Assembly: GCA_021014325.1 (NCBI GenBank)
Contig: JAJGQC010000357.1
Coordinates: 1-64,000 of the forward strand
Direction of reading: 5' to 3'
Source: Plazaster borealis
Lineage: Eukaryota; Echinodermata; Asteroidea; Forcipulatida; Labidiasteridae
Length of the DNA stretch: 64,000 nucleotides
A model generated the notes under the pieces. The model saw only the letters and a program-made list of their open reading frames with translations. It made no database searches and was not told where the DNA came from. Shown one piece after another: positions 23,040-34,917 of this stretch; position 1 is the first letter of the stretch; the number at the start of each line of letters is the position of its first letter. The translations under genes were made by a program, and so were the position numbers.

Positions 23040-25080
23040 TAATACTTGAAGATAATATTTATATCAGCTCTTATGTCTCGCTAATCTGTAGCTAAGTCTA
23101 GTTCTTCACGGCCTGCTTGTTTAGAATGCAACACGCCTGGTAAGTTTCCCCTATGTTGCGATATGACAATATTTGGTACATTCTCTGAGATCTAAGCTAT
23201 TATATGCTCTGCGTGTTATGGTTGTATTGATGCCATGTTTTTTCTTTTATCTCCTTATACAAATTTTCTGCCTGAATTGTGGTTATGTAGTCTCCAGAAC
23301 ATCTTGACACTTAATGCACAGACTGAAATATGTTGGTTTTATTTTAGCAGGGGGCTGATCTGTGCTCATGATGTTGAATATAGTGAGCCCAATTCTTATC
23401 TTGTTTCACAATTTGTTGTACTTGTGTTTGTGTACTAAGAACAAGATTTTTCAAAAGAAAAAATCACGAAACTGCCGCCCTAAAAACACAACGATATGCA
23501 TTGGGGCTGTTGTGTTAGCATGGTTAGTGTTAATATGAAAACTGCAGTTGAGTTAGGCTTGATCTTAGCAATGTAAATACTCAAGGACTGTCAATAAAAG
23601 TGATAGACAGTTTGTAGTATTATTTATACGTCACATTTTAGTTGAGATTTGAATAACGTAGTGCCCCCCAAAAATGACAAAAACTATCGACACAACAATA
23701 ATACGGACCTAATATCAGTCGTGTACCCTGTCTCACACTGAACAGAATAATTAATAAATACCATAGGGCGCCAGACTAATTTCACCACGTTAACGAGTGT
23801 GAAATAGCTGTCAAACTCAAACCACGGAGGAAGACAGAAAAGTGATATTCCTGAAGGTGTTTGTGGCTACTTTCTTTTCTGTGTTATATATCTGGTAACA
23901 TTACTGCATTTCTTATTACTCACAAGATTATTTTGGCAAAAACAGCAGACTGAAGGGACTAGTTTCGATAGTGAAATCCTGCCGTAAGTTCAAGACGTCG
24001 TCAGGTGCACGCAGTCAATGTTTTGGTGACTTTCGGATACCTTTGCATGCGTATACGTCGTGGTATTCCGTTTGAGAAACCCGCCCAATACAGAATCATA
24101 TTACACGGCAGTAATTGGACGGATTCCGAATAATGCAAGGATCGTCATTTGGGCGCAAATTGTAAAATCACATATCGTATAGTTTAGTCGTCTGGATTTT
24201 AGCTCGGAAAAAGCCTTCAAAAACATCTTTCCGGGCATAGGAAAAATGGGCATCAAGTGGATTTGTATTCTTTAGTGTTTCAGGAGTAATCCCTGAAATT
24301 TTCAAAGATTGTATACAAAATTACATATGGGGGAAGTTTTTCGACCATAAGCCCACTGACTATAGGAGGGGGCAGGACAGAACTCTGCCAGCGTCCTTTG
24401 TGTACAAAATCTGTCCGTCACTTGTCAGTGGTACATGAAACCAAATTATAAAACTTAATTAATAAAGCAGACAAATAAGCTGAAATTAACCCAGGCAATA
24501 CCTGGATGGTGCAAACAACACACTAAAATAAAGAAATTGTTGAGAAAATGCAAAACAAACGCTCTTAACCTATGGAAAATGATTGTAGCACGTTGGTCCC
24601 AAAATAGGTGCCTCATTTGAAGGTTCAAATGGCAACTGCATTAATAAGAGTTGTTATAAAATCATCATCACCCACTTATCAAGTTTGCCCCCCCCCCCCA
24701 TCCTTCCTTCCATCCGAATTGACCGCAGATTCGTAGCTTGTTCACACTTTTCAACACTTTTGGAGTACGTAAATTTTGCGCATAGTTTAAAATTACAGTG
24801 TGGTAAGTGTGGTACGTAATGTAGGCCCTGCTCTAAATTTAATTTGTGAGCAAGTTTGGGTGGTATCCTTGAGTCACTTTGTTATTTGAATCATGAATGC
24901 ACGCTCTCTGTGTTTCACTCGAACGCGTCGGGTGGATTGAATTATCATATCAAATTTAGAATAGGAAATTTAGCGTTGCAACGAGGTGGTAAAGTGATGG
25001 GCAGACATAATGGGTTGGCCAGTAATGTTATTTACTAGTAGGCCCTACTGCGGTATTTCGCTACATGACTTTAGTGTTAC
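23040..25080. other. No gene or repeat recognised
   Basis: Apart from a short poly-C run near 24690 I see no exon-like stretch, RNA gene or clear repeat. The short ORFs lack codon structure or domain motifs. Confidence 0.5.
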
Positions 25081-25084
25081 AAGA

Positions 25085-25345
25085 TAGTGGTCGGGTTGGC
25101 GTATAGTGGTATCTTTCCTCGCCTTCCACCTCTATAGGACCCCGGTTTGAATCAGGCCGGGGGTACAATGTGGATTGGGTTTTCAGTCCCTACCTGACTG
25201 CGTGGATTTTCCCTGGAATATTTCTCTGGGGTTTTCTTCCCACATCTAAAACTGAAACTTCCTTCCTTGTCTTCTCTCCATTGGGTTATTGGGTAGTACA
25301 GTGATTAAGTTCGCTTTTCTGAGAGTCCTTTGCTTCACATCCAGA
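25085..25345 (+). repeat. tRNA-derived SINE (plus strand)
   Basis: An A-box-like TTGGCGTATAGTGGTA near 25096 and a B-box GGTTTGAATC near 25144 are 38-40 bp apart, as in a tRNA head. A tRNA-unrelated body (GTGGATTTTCCCTGGAATAT, TTTTCTTCCCACATC) and an A-rich end follow. Confidence 0.75.
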
Positions 25346-25489
25346 ATAAATTAAATTTAATGAAAAAAAAAGAGACAAAGTTTGTTGATGTTTACAATGT
25401 GACCTCTCACATTCCGCTGCATTTCCTGGTCGGCAAATATAGGTCATACGCTGAAAAATGTAATATCAAGAATGGTAAAAAATTACAGC

Positions 25490-25700
25490 TGAACAAGTTT
25501 TCATAAACTATGCTTAAGTTTTCTTCACATCGAAGGTTGATAGAAAATCGAACGGTGTAATTTTAATGAAGCTTTTATGTTTTCCATTTCAGGTGATACA
25601 TTATTCATGCGATACATTATTCATGCCTGCAGAAAGTCCAGGTTCTGTGGCTCTTTTGTAACCATGTGATGTCACAGGTTACATGGTCCCTTTAAACAGA
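25490..25700. repeat. Dispersed repeat shared with 53870-54065
   Basis: ACAGCTGAACAAGTTTT, GCCTGCAG(A/G)AAG, GACTCTTTTGTAA and CATGTGATGTCACAGGT occur in the same order in both places. Confidence 0.65.
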
Positions 25701-25709
25701 TACATGTCT

Positions 25710-26082
25710 TAAAGGCACTGAACACGTTTGGTAATGGTCAAAGACCAGTGTTCTCACTTGGTGTATCCCAACATAATGCATAATTAACAAGCCTGTGAAA
25801 ATTTGGGCTCAATTGGTCATCGAAGTTGCGAGAAAATGATGAAAGAAAAAACACCCTTGTTGTACAAATTGGTGTGCTTTCAGATAGGAATAAAAACTTC
25901 TTGCAAGAAGTTTTTATTATTTTAGTGAGAAATTACCTCTTTCTCAAAAACTACGTTACTTCAGAGGGAGTCGTTTCCTACAAAGTTTTATACTATCAAC
26001 AGCTCTCCGTCGCTTGTTACCAAGTAAGTTTTTATGCTAATATTTGTTTTGAGTCATTACCAAACGTGTACGATACCTTTAA
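25710..26082. mobile_element. Foldback MITE, family A copy 5
   Basis: Complete: TAAAGGCACTGAACACGTTT to CGTGTACGATACCTTTAA, with the AACTTCTTGCAAGAAG centre. Confidence 0.85.
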
Positions 26083-26209
26083 CAATGCTAATTCATAAGA
26101 TTTTCTAATTATTGACACAGTTATGATATATTTTGTACTTTTATTAATGCATCAACTATAGTAATATGCAACTGAAATCTTCTGCTACGTAAAAGAACGA
26201 TTGGCTAAT

Positions 26210-26460
26210 TTCTTACAGTTGACATCATCTCGGCAGAAAAAGAAATCGCAAAGGATGTACGGACTTCTCAAGAAAGAAGCTTTTTGTTTAGACTAGTTTT
26301 ATTCTTAGAGACTCGACCCTCGATCCAGTGATTTTTATCCTGGCAAATCTGTCTACTAAATTTCCCGCGGGTATCATGCATGGAAATGTCACAAAGCATA
26401 ACAACCTTTGTGACAGCTCGCTCCCTATACTCTCTTAATTCTGACGATTTAAATTCCAAT
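26210..26460. repeat. Second copy of the 17.87-kb duplicated block
   Basis: It shares CGACCCTCGATCCAGTGA, TTTCCCGCGGGTAT and GACAGCTCGCTCCC with 17.98-18.12 kb. The next ~600 bp to 27.04 kb hold nothing recognised. Confidence 0.65.
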
Positions 26461-27047
26461 CTATTGGTAAGATTAAATTCTCACTCTATCTCACAGATTG
26501 CCGTGAGAAAACAATCTTTCTGGATTGACAATTAAGCTTTATGGAGAGTGAGAATTTTCAATCAACAAACGAGTGGAATTTCAAAAAAATTAGACTGAAA
26601 TTTTCAATCTATCTTCAGTCAAATTTGGATGTAAGATTGTTCAACCTAGACTGAAGATTAAACTAATCGATCTAACATATTGAAATTGTCAATCATTTAT
26701 AGATCGACAATACTCCGAATGAGCTGGATCAGAGCAAGATCGCAGCAGGCACCCACATACGCAAGTTGAACACTCCTTTAAAAATGTAACATATAGATCT
26801 GTCTTTAATTCAATACATTGCTGGTTTAATTCAACAAATTCATACTTCAAGGAATGCATTAAGTTCAATACTGATCAAACTTGTGACTATTCCAATGTGT
26901 TATGTACAAATTAGTTGCTAGTGTGTTATTGTAATTATTCACAGTAGGTGTTATGATTTTGAGATATTATATAACTTCAGAAATGCAATCTCCTTAGTAT
27001 AGAGAATTACCAACATTTAAAACTGAAACGCTCACAAGCTTAACGAT

Positions 27048-27502
27048 TAAAGGGAAGGTATACCTTTGGTAATAGGCCTTCTCCCAAAATTAATTACTAC
27101 AATACAAATTTAATTGGTATAAGAAGCACCACAGCTGTTGGTAATGTATAACATTTTGAGAAAACGATTCCCTTCTAAGGAATGTGGTTTTAGAGAAAGG
27201 GATTCAAAACAATTTCATTTTCGAAAGGGATTCAAAACAATCAAAGTTTCTCAGATCGTGTATTCCATACGGATTATTCTTCCTGCGTGGACATAACCGC
27301 TCCAGATTTTCGGCGATATCTCAAAAACGCTACCCCTTTTGAAAAGAAATTTGCACGGGTTAATTTTATTGTATATATTATTGTAGGGGAGATGGCCTTA
27401 GCTTTCGATCCAAACCGGACCTTCGTCAGAGGCAAAATTTACATTTGCAATATCAACATAAGTAAAACAGTTCCAAAAACCAAAGGTATGCTTTGCCTTT
27501 AA
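27048..27502. mobile_element. MITE family B copy 2
   Basis: It starts AAAGGGAAGGTATACCTTTG and ends CCAAAGGTATGCTTTGCC. The internal TTCTTCCTGCGTGGACATAA landmark is present. It directly abuts a family C element. Confidence 0.8.
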
Positions 27503-27852
27503 AGACATCGTACACGTTTGGTAATTGGAGCCTATTGTTTGTTATAATCCTATACAGTTGTAGATATATACCATAAAACTAACCTGTGAAAATTTAATTT
27601 CAAAAGGTGGTAGCGTTTTTGAGATATTGCCGAAAATCTGGAGCGGTTATGTCCGCGCAGGAAGAATAATCTGCATTGGAATACACAATCTGAGAAGCGT
27701 TACTGCAGTAACGCTTCTCAGATTCCAATTTTTGGGGATAAAAAGTGATATCTTTTTCCATAATCTCAGTACTTCGAAGTGAACAGTTTCTCAAAATGCA
27801 TTAAACTATCCAAAGCTCATGAGTTATTTCCAAACGTAAACAGACCCTTTAA
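27499..27852. mobile_element. MITE family C copy 2
   Basis: It starts TTTAAAGACATCGTACACGT and ends AACGTAAACAGACCCTTTAA. The central hairpin AGAAGCGTTACTGCAGTAACGC is nearly perfect. Confidence 0.8.
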
Positions 27853-28045
27853 GCACAAAAAGTAGCTAAAGCACAAAACAATTTTGCTTACACCAGTGTA
27901 AGGTTAACAGCCAAAATGTCATGTCACATGTGCTTGGTATCCTGCTTCTTTTTGCTTAGCAGACAACTATTAAGCGCTATTGTCTGCTTCAGCAACTCTA
28001 TGAAATTGGTCGCAGTTAGAAGCCAAGGCCAACGTACATGTACAT

Positions 28046-28263
28046 CAGGGGCGGATCCAGGATTTTCCAAACGGGGGGGCGTGAAAATATACCAAGCAGC
28101 AAAAATGATAAATGAAGTTTGTTGCGCCTGCGTAACACAAAGCTTCCCCATTTCTCCCTCCCCTTCTCTCTCTCTCCCTCTTTTTTTCTTTTCTCCCTCT
28201 TTTTTTTTTAAATGAAAAAGGGGGGGGGGCGTGCGCCCCCCACGCCCCCCGGATCCGCGCCTG
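28046..28263. mobile_element. hAT-like MITE, CAGGGGCGGATCCAGG family
   Basis: The left end CAGGGGCGGATCCAGG and right end GGATCCGCGCCTG are inverted, flanked by TACAT on both sides as a partial target duplication. The middle is C/T-rich with G runs. A lone right end (GGATCCGCGCCT) is at about 48468. Confidence 0.8.
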
Positions 28264-28298
28264 TACATCCATGTGCGTCTTGGCCATGGTGTGTCATG

Positions 28299-28569
28299 AG
28301 ATATTGCCGAAAATCTGGAGCGGTTATGTCCGCGCAGGAATAATAATCTGCATTGGAATACACACTCTGAGAAGCGTACAGTAACGCTTCTCAATATTCC
28401 AAATATATTGGGGATAAAAAGTGATATATTTTTCCACAACTGCAGTCCTTCGCAGTAAAAAGTCTCTCAAAATGCATAATACTATCCAAAGCTGCTGTAC
28501 TTCTTACCAAGTAAGTTTTTATGGCCATACATTTTCAGAGTCATTACCAAACGTGTACGATGCCTTTAA
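28299..28569. mobile_element. MITE family C copy 3, 5' truncated
   Basis: It begins mid-element at GATATTGCCGAAAATCTGGA and ends ACGTGTACGATGCCTTTAAA. The missing half lies where the neighbouring hAT-like MITE sits. Confidence 0.75.
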
Positions 28570-28770
28570 AGCAAATGTTAAGAACTAATGTGAAAAATAG
28601 CAGTTTGGCTGGGTAGGGAATCTTATTTGAAGGAAATTGACACCAACCGTGTCTGACTTAGAGCTTATTGTTAGTTTTCACCTGAGAGTTTTAACCTGCG
28701 GGGTTTTCTTTAGATACCCTGTATAAACAAAGCTAACCACTGCAAGGTCCTATTTCGTTCAAATTTCTAC
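28568..28770. repeat. Duplicated block shared with 30776-30985
   Basis: AATGTGAAAAATAGCAGTTT, GGGGTTTTCTTTA and CACTGCAAGGTCCTATTTCG occur in the same order in both copies. Confidence 0.75.
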
Positions 28771-28874
28771 GATTGCAGCCCAAATACCTCTCCACTTGGT
28801 GATGAAATTGACAAGTGCATTCTTGCAAATCAGTCAAAATTCCAAGTTGACCTTTTGGACAACAAATTTAACTT

Positions 28875-29300
28875 AAAAAAAAAAAAAAAAAAAAAAAAAT
28901 TTAAGGCACTTGCAACTTTTAAAGAGGAACTCCAAGGTCAAAGTCAATTTTGTGATGTTAAAGTCTTCATATAAATTGGGAAAAAATTTAAAAGTCTTTA
29001 ACCTCACGTTAAAAAAACATGCAATGACATAATTCTGGTAAAAATGGGTCTGTACATTTTTGTACGGGGAATCTTTGGTTCATTCCTGACCTTCGATGAT
29101 ATTCAATAAAAAAACAGCCTTGAATTTGTCCTTTTGACAGAGCGAAATTTGAAACATGTCGTCATTAGATTTCAACAATTGATGGTTCTTTACATTCTAA
29201 GGAGGAATTTTTCGTCAATCAGCAGGTCACATGCAAGGCTGTTTTGATTGAATGCCATTGAAAGTCAGAAAAATGAACCAACAATTCCCGTGCAAAAATT
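28875..29300. repeat. Poly-A tract and foldback relative of 22490-23035
   Basis: About 28 A residues precede AAAGAGGAACTCCAAGGTCA. AAAATGGGTCTGTACATTTT and ATGCCATTGAAAGTCAG follow as in the 22.5 kb element. Confidence 0.6.
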
Positions 29301-29812
29301 GGCGAACCGTGGCATTAGCCACATTCACGGGTCTCTGCCTAGCTAGGCTATAGTCCGAGTAACTTGGAAACCCCAAAAAGGCAATAGTTACAATATCCAA
29401 ATCAATACTTGCTTTCAAAATAACCAGTGGTACTGCCATCGTCAAACTTTAAAAGTTCAAAATGCTCATGGGGAGAGCCATGGCGATCGCCCCCCCCCCG
29501 CCAAGATCTTCCGTTGATCGTCCAGAATTCCGTGGGGCGAGCTAAATATTTTACTGCTGCTTGTTGTAGCGGTGAATAAAAATGGCGGCCGTCTCGGTTT
29601 TGCGCGATGCGGAAATCTCGGTAACGTGATAATATATTTTGATATTTCATTAGTGCGGTTTTTCAATCGATTTCGTTAATGCAGCTTTCTGATGGGTTAA
29701 AGTTTTCCATCGTATTATAGATTGAAATAACTTTGAAATCAATTTTTACACGATTGGCAATGGCAAGTAGATTCTGCGCAAGACGGTAATCTCGATCATT
29801 TTCAGTCATGAA

Positions 29813-30001
29813 GCCTTTCTCAGGCATCTGAAAGCACACAAGTTTGTGCAACAAGGAAGTTTTCTTTCATTGTTTTCTTGGAACTTCGATGACCAGTTTG
29901 AGCCCAAACTTTCACAGGTTTAATATGTTATGCATATGTTGGGATACACCAAGTGAGGATACTGGTCTTTGACAATTACCAAAAGTATACCCTGCCTTTA
30001 A
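29813..30001. mobile_element. Family A MITE, half copy
   Basis: Only the right half is present, from AAGCCTTTCTCAGGCATCTG to ACCAAAAGTATACCCTGCC. It adjoins the duplicated block 29996-30430. Confidence 0.75.
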
Positions 30002-30430
30002 GAGAGATACAAGATTGCCAAAACGCGTTGCTGCAAGCGAAGAATTAATTGAGATGACATGTAGATTTAAAATAACTTTGGTCGATAGACAATTGTTAAA
30101 AGATTTGGCCTTTTGATAAGGAGTTGATACGGATAGGATGGACATTAGCAAAACCAATAAACATAATAACTATATTAATCATTATGAAAAGAACCCCCAC
30201 CACCCCAACCATTAAGCTCGATGCTCCATCCCGACTAAACACGAGCCAAACGTTCATTCTATAAACATATGCTACTTCTTGTAACAACATCCCGCTAATG
30301 CGCAACCGGGCAAAATAATATTACCGGCCTTCGTCTAATAACACGCAAAGCTGGAATCGACTCCTCTGAATTAATTTGACCTTATAAATCTTCGTAAAAA
30401 ATGTCTTAGATTTCTTTCATGACTTTTTCT
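29996..30430. repeat. Third copy of the duplicated block first seen at 18.1-18.75 kb
   Basis: ACAAGATTGCCAA, CCTTTTGATAAGGA, AACATCCCGCTAATGCGC and AAAGCTGGAATCGACTCC align in order with 18.1-18.75 kb. It lacks the SINE found there. Confidence 0.7.
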
Positions 30431-30439
30431 CTCGTATCT

Positions 30440-30777
30440 TAAAGGGAGGGTATACCTTTGGTAATTACTCTAAAAATAAATGACCATCAAAACTTACTTA
30501 TGGTAAGAAGCACTGCAGCTGATAGTGATAATGGATATTTTGAGAAACGATTCTCTTCTAAGGAATGTGGTTTTAGGGAATGGAATTTAAAAACATTTCA
30601 ATCTGAGAAATGTTTTTTTCCGACTGTGTATTCCAATTACAGATTATTCTGCCTGCGTGGACATAACCGGTCCAGATTTTCTGCGATAGCTCAAAAACGC
30701 TACCACCTATCGAAATCAAATTTATAGGATTAATACAATCGAACTGTTAAAAAAAACAAAAAACTTTGCCTTCAAAG
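30440..30777. mobile_element. MITE family B copy 3
   Basis: AAAGGGAGGGTATACCTTTG to AAACTTTGCCTTCAAAG, with the internal CTGCCTGCGTGGACATAACC landmark. Confidence 0.8.
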
Positions 30778-31129
30778 AAAATTTTAAGAATTAATGTGAA
30801 AAATAGCAGTTTGGATGGGAAGGGAATCTTAATTTAAGGAAACGGACACCAAGCTTGTCCGATGTAGTCCTTATCTCTAGTCAGTTTTCACCGAGAGTGG
30901 AATTAGGCCTACTATTTGCGGGGTTTTCTTTACAAACCCTGTCACACAGTTACCCACTGCAAGGTCCTATTTCGTTACATTTTCATAAATCTTTCACCTG
31001 ACGGATAAGTGATATATATCATTTTCACTGATGTTTCAAATTCTTAATATAATATGAAATTTGAGTGCTTCAAAAAAGTGTATGCAATAAATCTGATTTT
31101 CTTTAATTGTTTTAATGGGTTTTTTGTAT

Positions 31130-31330
31130 GAGAGATCGCCGAACATCACAAGGCCGGACGACTACTTCAAGGTGAGGACTACACTTAACTGATTTGGGCT
31201 ATCGACTCAAATCAACTGCCACCAGGGACACGTTGCCACTTGTCCATGAGTGCACAAGTGTCATGACCGGGATTAATCGGGATTTGAACCCACACTCTGC
31301 TGCTAACACACTCGGCCACGACACGCCAAG
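31130..31330 (-). repeat. tRNA(Ser/Leu-like)-derived SINE
   Basis: On the minus strand the head reads GTCGTGGCCGAGTG (A-box, as in class II tRNAs) followed by GTGGGTTCAAATCCCG (B-box). The body then includes CAGTTGATTTGAGTCGATAG. A relative without the head is at 18293-18470. Confidence 0.8.
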
Positions 31331-31339
31331 ATTTGTTGC

Positions 31340-33025
31340 AAGCGCACGGGAATGGGATGAATGGCTTTGTACTCTCGGGATAATATTGATCCTATTGGGC
31401 AGAGCTTTCAAAGAGACCCAAGGGGATCCATGCACAGTGTCTTCAAGATTTTAAAACAACATCGGCCGGCTTATTGCGGGCTGAGGCTTAATCAAAGCCA
31501 ATATAACCGGCTTATCGCAAAAAAACCTATTGTTGTGATTATATTCCCTAGATTTTAAACTCGAATACGAGACAAATCAAATTCTTGAAATGAAGATGGT
31601 AAAAGCAAACTAATGCTTGCAAGTATGCCGTTTGTCGTGGGCTCAGAGCAAAAAAGGATGTACTTAAGAACTTGACGGCTAAGAGCATAAAGGATTTAAA
31701 CCCATTATGCGTGCATGTGTCTTGTATCTCAATTCTGCTGGATCTTTCGACTGGATCTTTCGAGGTCTTAAGTTTTTTCTGGTCTGAGCCGACGTCGTGC
31801 ATAAATGGTTGAGCTCGTCCCTGACAAAAACATTTGTGAGTAGTCAGTGCTTACAGTTCAGGAGTCAAGGAAATCATATTAACTTTTCTTAAGATAACAA
31901 AAAGAATTAATTTCTTTCACAAGAAACTCCATGAGACCATGAGAAGAACTAACTTCCAAGAGAAAGTTTGTATATTTTAAAAATAAGAGTGGATACCTAA
32001 GCATTAGATTATCGGTTGTGGCTGCCTTCTGTCTGCTCTCTGCCCCTTGCCTTTTCATTCCACTGCAAATTATCCATATGATTAATTCTGCTACACTATA
32101 CTTGCATGTTATTTAGCCTGTGAGAACGACTCTACTGGGGTAGAACCCGCGTGAATCTATTACCACTATTGTTGTGATCTTTTCAGCCGGATGATAGCCG
32201 ACAGAGGACGCTGTGTACTGTTGGTTTTTGTCCACAACCATCACTCGAGTTTTATTACAAACCAGAATTATGTTGTATCGAGGATACAGACGGTAAACGT
32301 TATGCATATCAGCGTCCTTGTTGTAGTATCATCGGAATAGTGATCTTTTCAAGCACATGTTCCCGCAGTTCTACTAAACAATGACGGCCAAACTGCTTGG
32401 GCCACGTGACTATAAACATACCCTCCCCGTCTCTCGCCAAATGTCGTTAGCCCCAGCTGGAGCGCAGACCCTGCGTTGAGAGCCATTGACCGGGGGCCAG
32501 GCTGGGGTTAACAAGATATGACCGGGACTGTCTGAAAATTTCGAGCATGGATAAAAGAGGGGGTAAAAACACAACATTTCCTGTAGGCTGGATTCGAACC
32601 CACGACTACTAGTATTGAGGGGCAGATGTCTTACTAGACCATGTGTCTCAATTGGATGGGTGTTGAAGGCGACGATTTCAAAGAAAGGAGGAAAGTCACT
32701 CGAAGATTTGACTATGACCTGTGCGTGCCGTAGGCTGCCTGTCTATGCTGGTATATTAGGGGTTGGGATGGCTTCAGGAATCCGAGAGTTCAAGAGCCCG
32801 ACGTGCTGCGAGGACACAAATTATTGTAAGGTGTTTTGACGGGCTTAAACTTGGCTTGAAAAGGCGCACAATAAATACACACTACAGATAGTGCCCACTT
32901 GACGCATGCACACAGTGTAAATTAGGCCATCTTTACGGACTAATTAATCATACTTTTTTGAACGCAAAGATTACTGTGAGTGTGACGCACAACTACCACG
33001 TGTGATGGCAAGCGGGAGTTTTATC
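31340..33025. other. No protein gene recognised
   Basis: No exon with recognisable domain or splice context was found. It holds the tRNA-like fragment at 32586-32665 and otherwise unassigned sequence. Confidence 0.45.
32586..32665 (-). repeat. tRNA-like pol III fragment
   Basis: The minus strand carries ATGGTCTAGTAAGACA (A-box-like) and GTGGGTTCGAATCCAGCC (B-box) with tRNA-like spacing. The arms do not fold as a full tRNA, so it is a degenerate tRNA or SINE head. Confidence 0.45.
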
Positions 33026-33029
33026 AACT

Positions 33030-33172
33030 TAATAGACCCATTGCGTACGTCACACTCTCAAAAATGAGGCAGATCAATATGGACGATAGCTGTTCTCTGT
33101 GCGTAAAAACGTGCGCGTGACCTCAGCGTATCTATAGCGTTTCGCGTTATGCAAGGGGTCTATTAAGTTGAT
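33030..33172. mobile_element. MITE, TAGACCC...GGGTCTA family
   Basis: The ends TAGACCCATTGCGTACGTCA and TTATGCAAGGGGTCTA are inverted. The same internal parts (TAAAAACGTGCGCGTGACCT, GCGTTTCGCGTTATGC) occur inverted at 33920-34110. Confidence 0.75.
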
Positions 33173-33189
33173 TTCTATACACCAATCCA

Positions 33190-33712
33190 GGCGCGCAAGT
33201 GCTGGGCGCCGCCATGGGCGCCGCGCGCCACTGCTGCGGTGTACTTGTGCCTAATTTTGTGCACAAAGACACGAGAAAATCGTTTCCCTTTTCACTTTTT
33301 ATGGAAATTTAATGTCTTCCTCGACAATCTATGAAATTTCTCTGACATGGCTGCATGATATGACGATTTACTACATTCTTGATAATTTTTTTAAATTAAG
33401 CACAGAGTAAAATACTGAAATTCTGACAAAATACTCTGCCGATGTCGACTATTATGCAGTTTCCGCGTCTTTTTCCCCTAACTCACCTAAGACAAGCACC
33501 GTTTTCAAGATGATTCGGTTTCTATTTAGTTGCAAATATCTGTGGTCAGTGATCTACATTAGTATATCATGATGTCCTGGAAAGGAAATCGTGTAAGTCG
33601 TTGAGGAAAACATTTAATTTCCATAAAGAGTGAAAAGGAACATGATTTCCTCATGTCTTTGTGCACAAAACTTGGCACATGTACACCGCAGCAGTGGCTC
33701 GCGGTGCTCAAC
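33190..33712. mobile_element. Foldback element ~520 bp
   Basis: Arms share CACTGCTGCGGTGTAC, TTGTGCACAAAGACA, CACTTTTTATGGAAATT and their inverses at 33610-33712. Confidence 0.75.
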
Positions 33713-33740
33713 ATTTGCGCACCCGGTGCGCGTCGGATTA

Positions 33741-33893
33741 GTCTATAGACCCCGGAACGCGCCTCCGAACAATGCGCGTCATTTTGGGTGTCAAAACTCT
33801 CTTTTGTGCATGTTTGTATACGATTTTGACACCCAATATGACACCCAGGGTAGGCGCATGAGTACGCTGCGCGTTGTGCAATGGGTCTATAGC
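33741..33893. mobile_element. Compact CTATAGACCC MITE (empty-site relative of 12184-12620)
   Basis: It runs CTATAGACCCCGGAACGCGC to GTGCAATGGGTCTATAG, with an internal inverted pair TTTTGGGTGTCAAAA / TTTTGACACCCAA. It matches the copy at 12.2 kb without the telomere-like insert. Confidence 0.85.
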
Positions 33894-33919
33894 ATAGATA
33901 TAGAATTAATTTTAATTCT

Positions 33920-34110
33920 ATATCTATGGTCTATAGACCCCTAGCATAACGCGAAACGCTACAGGAACGCTGAGGTCACGCACACGTTTTTACGCTCACA
34001 GAATCGTCCAATGATTTGCCTCCTTTGGCCTCAGTGAGGGCACTTTTTGGCCTCAGTGAGGGCGCTTTATGAGCGTGTGACGTCATATGCAAGGGTTCTA
34101 TTCCTCGCAT
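33920..34110. mobile_element. MITE, inverted relative of 33030-33172
   Basis: It starts TAGACCCCTAGCATAACGCG and ends near GACGTCATATGCAAGG. An internal duplication GGCCTCAGTGAGGGC occurs twice. Confidence 0.7.
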
Positions 34111-34204
34111 GGTTGGTGGGTGAACCAAGTGGCTGCGTAGAAAGTTAGAACGCTTGACGCAGTTCAAAGCTAAACCCAAGATGGCGTCTACATACGGGAA
34201 CTAT

Positions 34205-34715
34205 CTATTATCATTTTTCTTCAACCTCGTTCCCAGTTGTGTACGATCTCGCCGCACCATTTCTTTTCCCTCCCGGATTGCCTTGCTCGATCGTAACCCC
34301 TGGAAGTGTGACTTTGAAATATCCAAATATATTGGATATTTCAATTAGGCCTGTGGTTGATCCATTCTGTGTTAGAGACTACGCAGAGCGCTGCTAACAA
34401 ACACATCAAGTCATAGAGCAACTGGTCCACAATCATTTTAATTGGGATCTTGTGATACGTCTAATTGTATGCAGTAATAGAGTGACCACGTAAAAACGTG
34501 ATTCGTTTGAAGTGTATTGCATCAAAATACGTGCATTCTTACATATGCGCACTCAACGTCCGACAAGCACCCTACTACTCAAAAGTTTTTAACAAGCGTG
34601 CTCGCAGAGCAGTCACTAATGGTTAGCCAATTTGCGTTGATTTTCAGTGCTTCCCTTCCAGGGGTTAGTGACGAGAGGTATCGATACGGCACGCTGCCCA
34701 TGGTATCGAAGCTTA
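34205..34715. mobile_element. CAACCTCGTTCCCAG element with internal insertion (copy also at 40335-40600)
   Basis: The left end CAACCTCGTTCCCAG and the right part GTGACGAGAGGTATCGATAC, followed by GGCACGCTGCC, match 40335-40600. The sequence between differs, so unrelated DNA was inserted in one or both copies. Confidence 0.65.
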
Positions 34716-34917
34716 TTTTTTGTTATTTTTAAAATGTCTTTCTAGCGGCTTCGTTTATTGAAATATATCACAAAACATAACACGAATCTTGTCAACAAAG
34801 CTCATATCTTGCCACAAAAATCATAAAGTAACTAAGGAGCCAATGTTATGTATACAGAAATATGAAAAATTATTTTAGACTGTTTGGACACGGGTAAAAA
34901 TGGTTAAACTTTTTATT

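Noticed and set aside
28045..28439. Glu/Arg-rich ORFs on the minus strand
   Set aside because: Low-complexity C/T tract within a hAT-like MITE; no domain.
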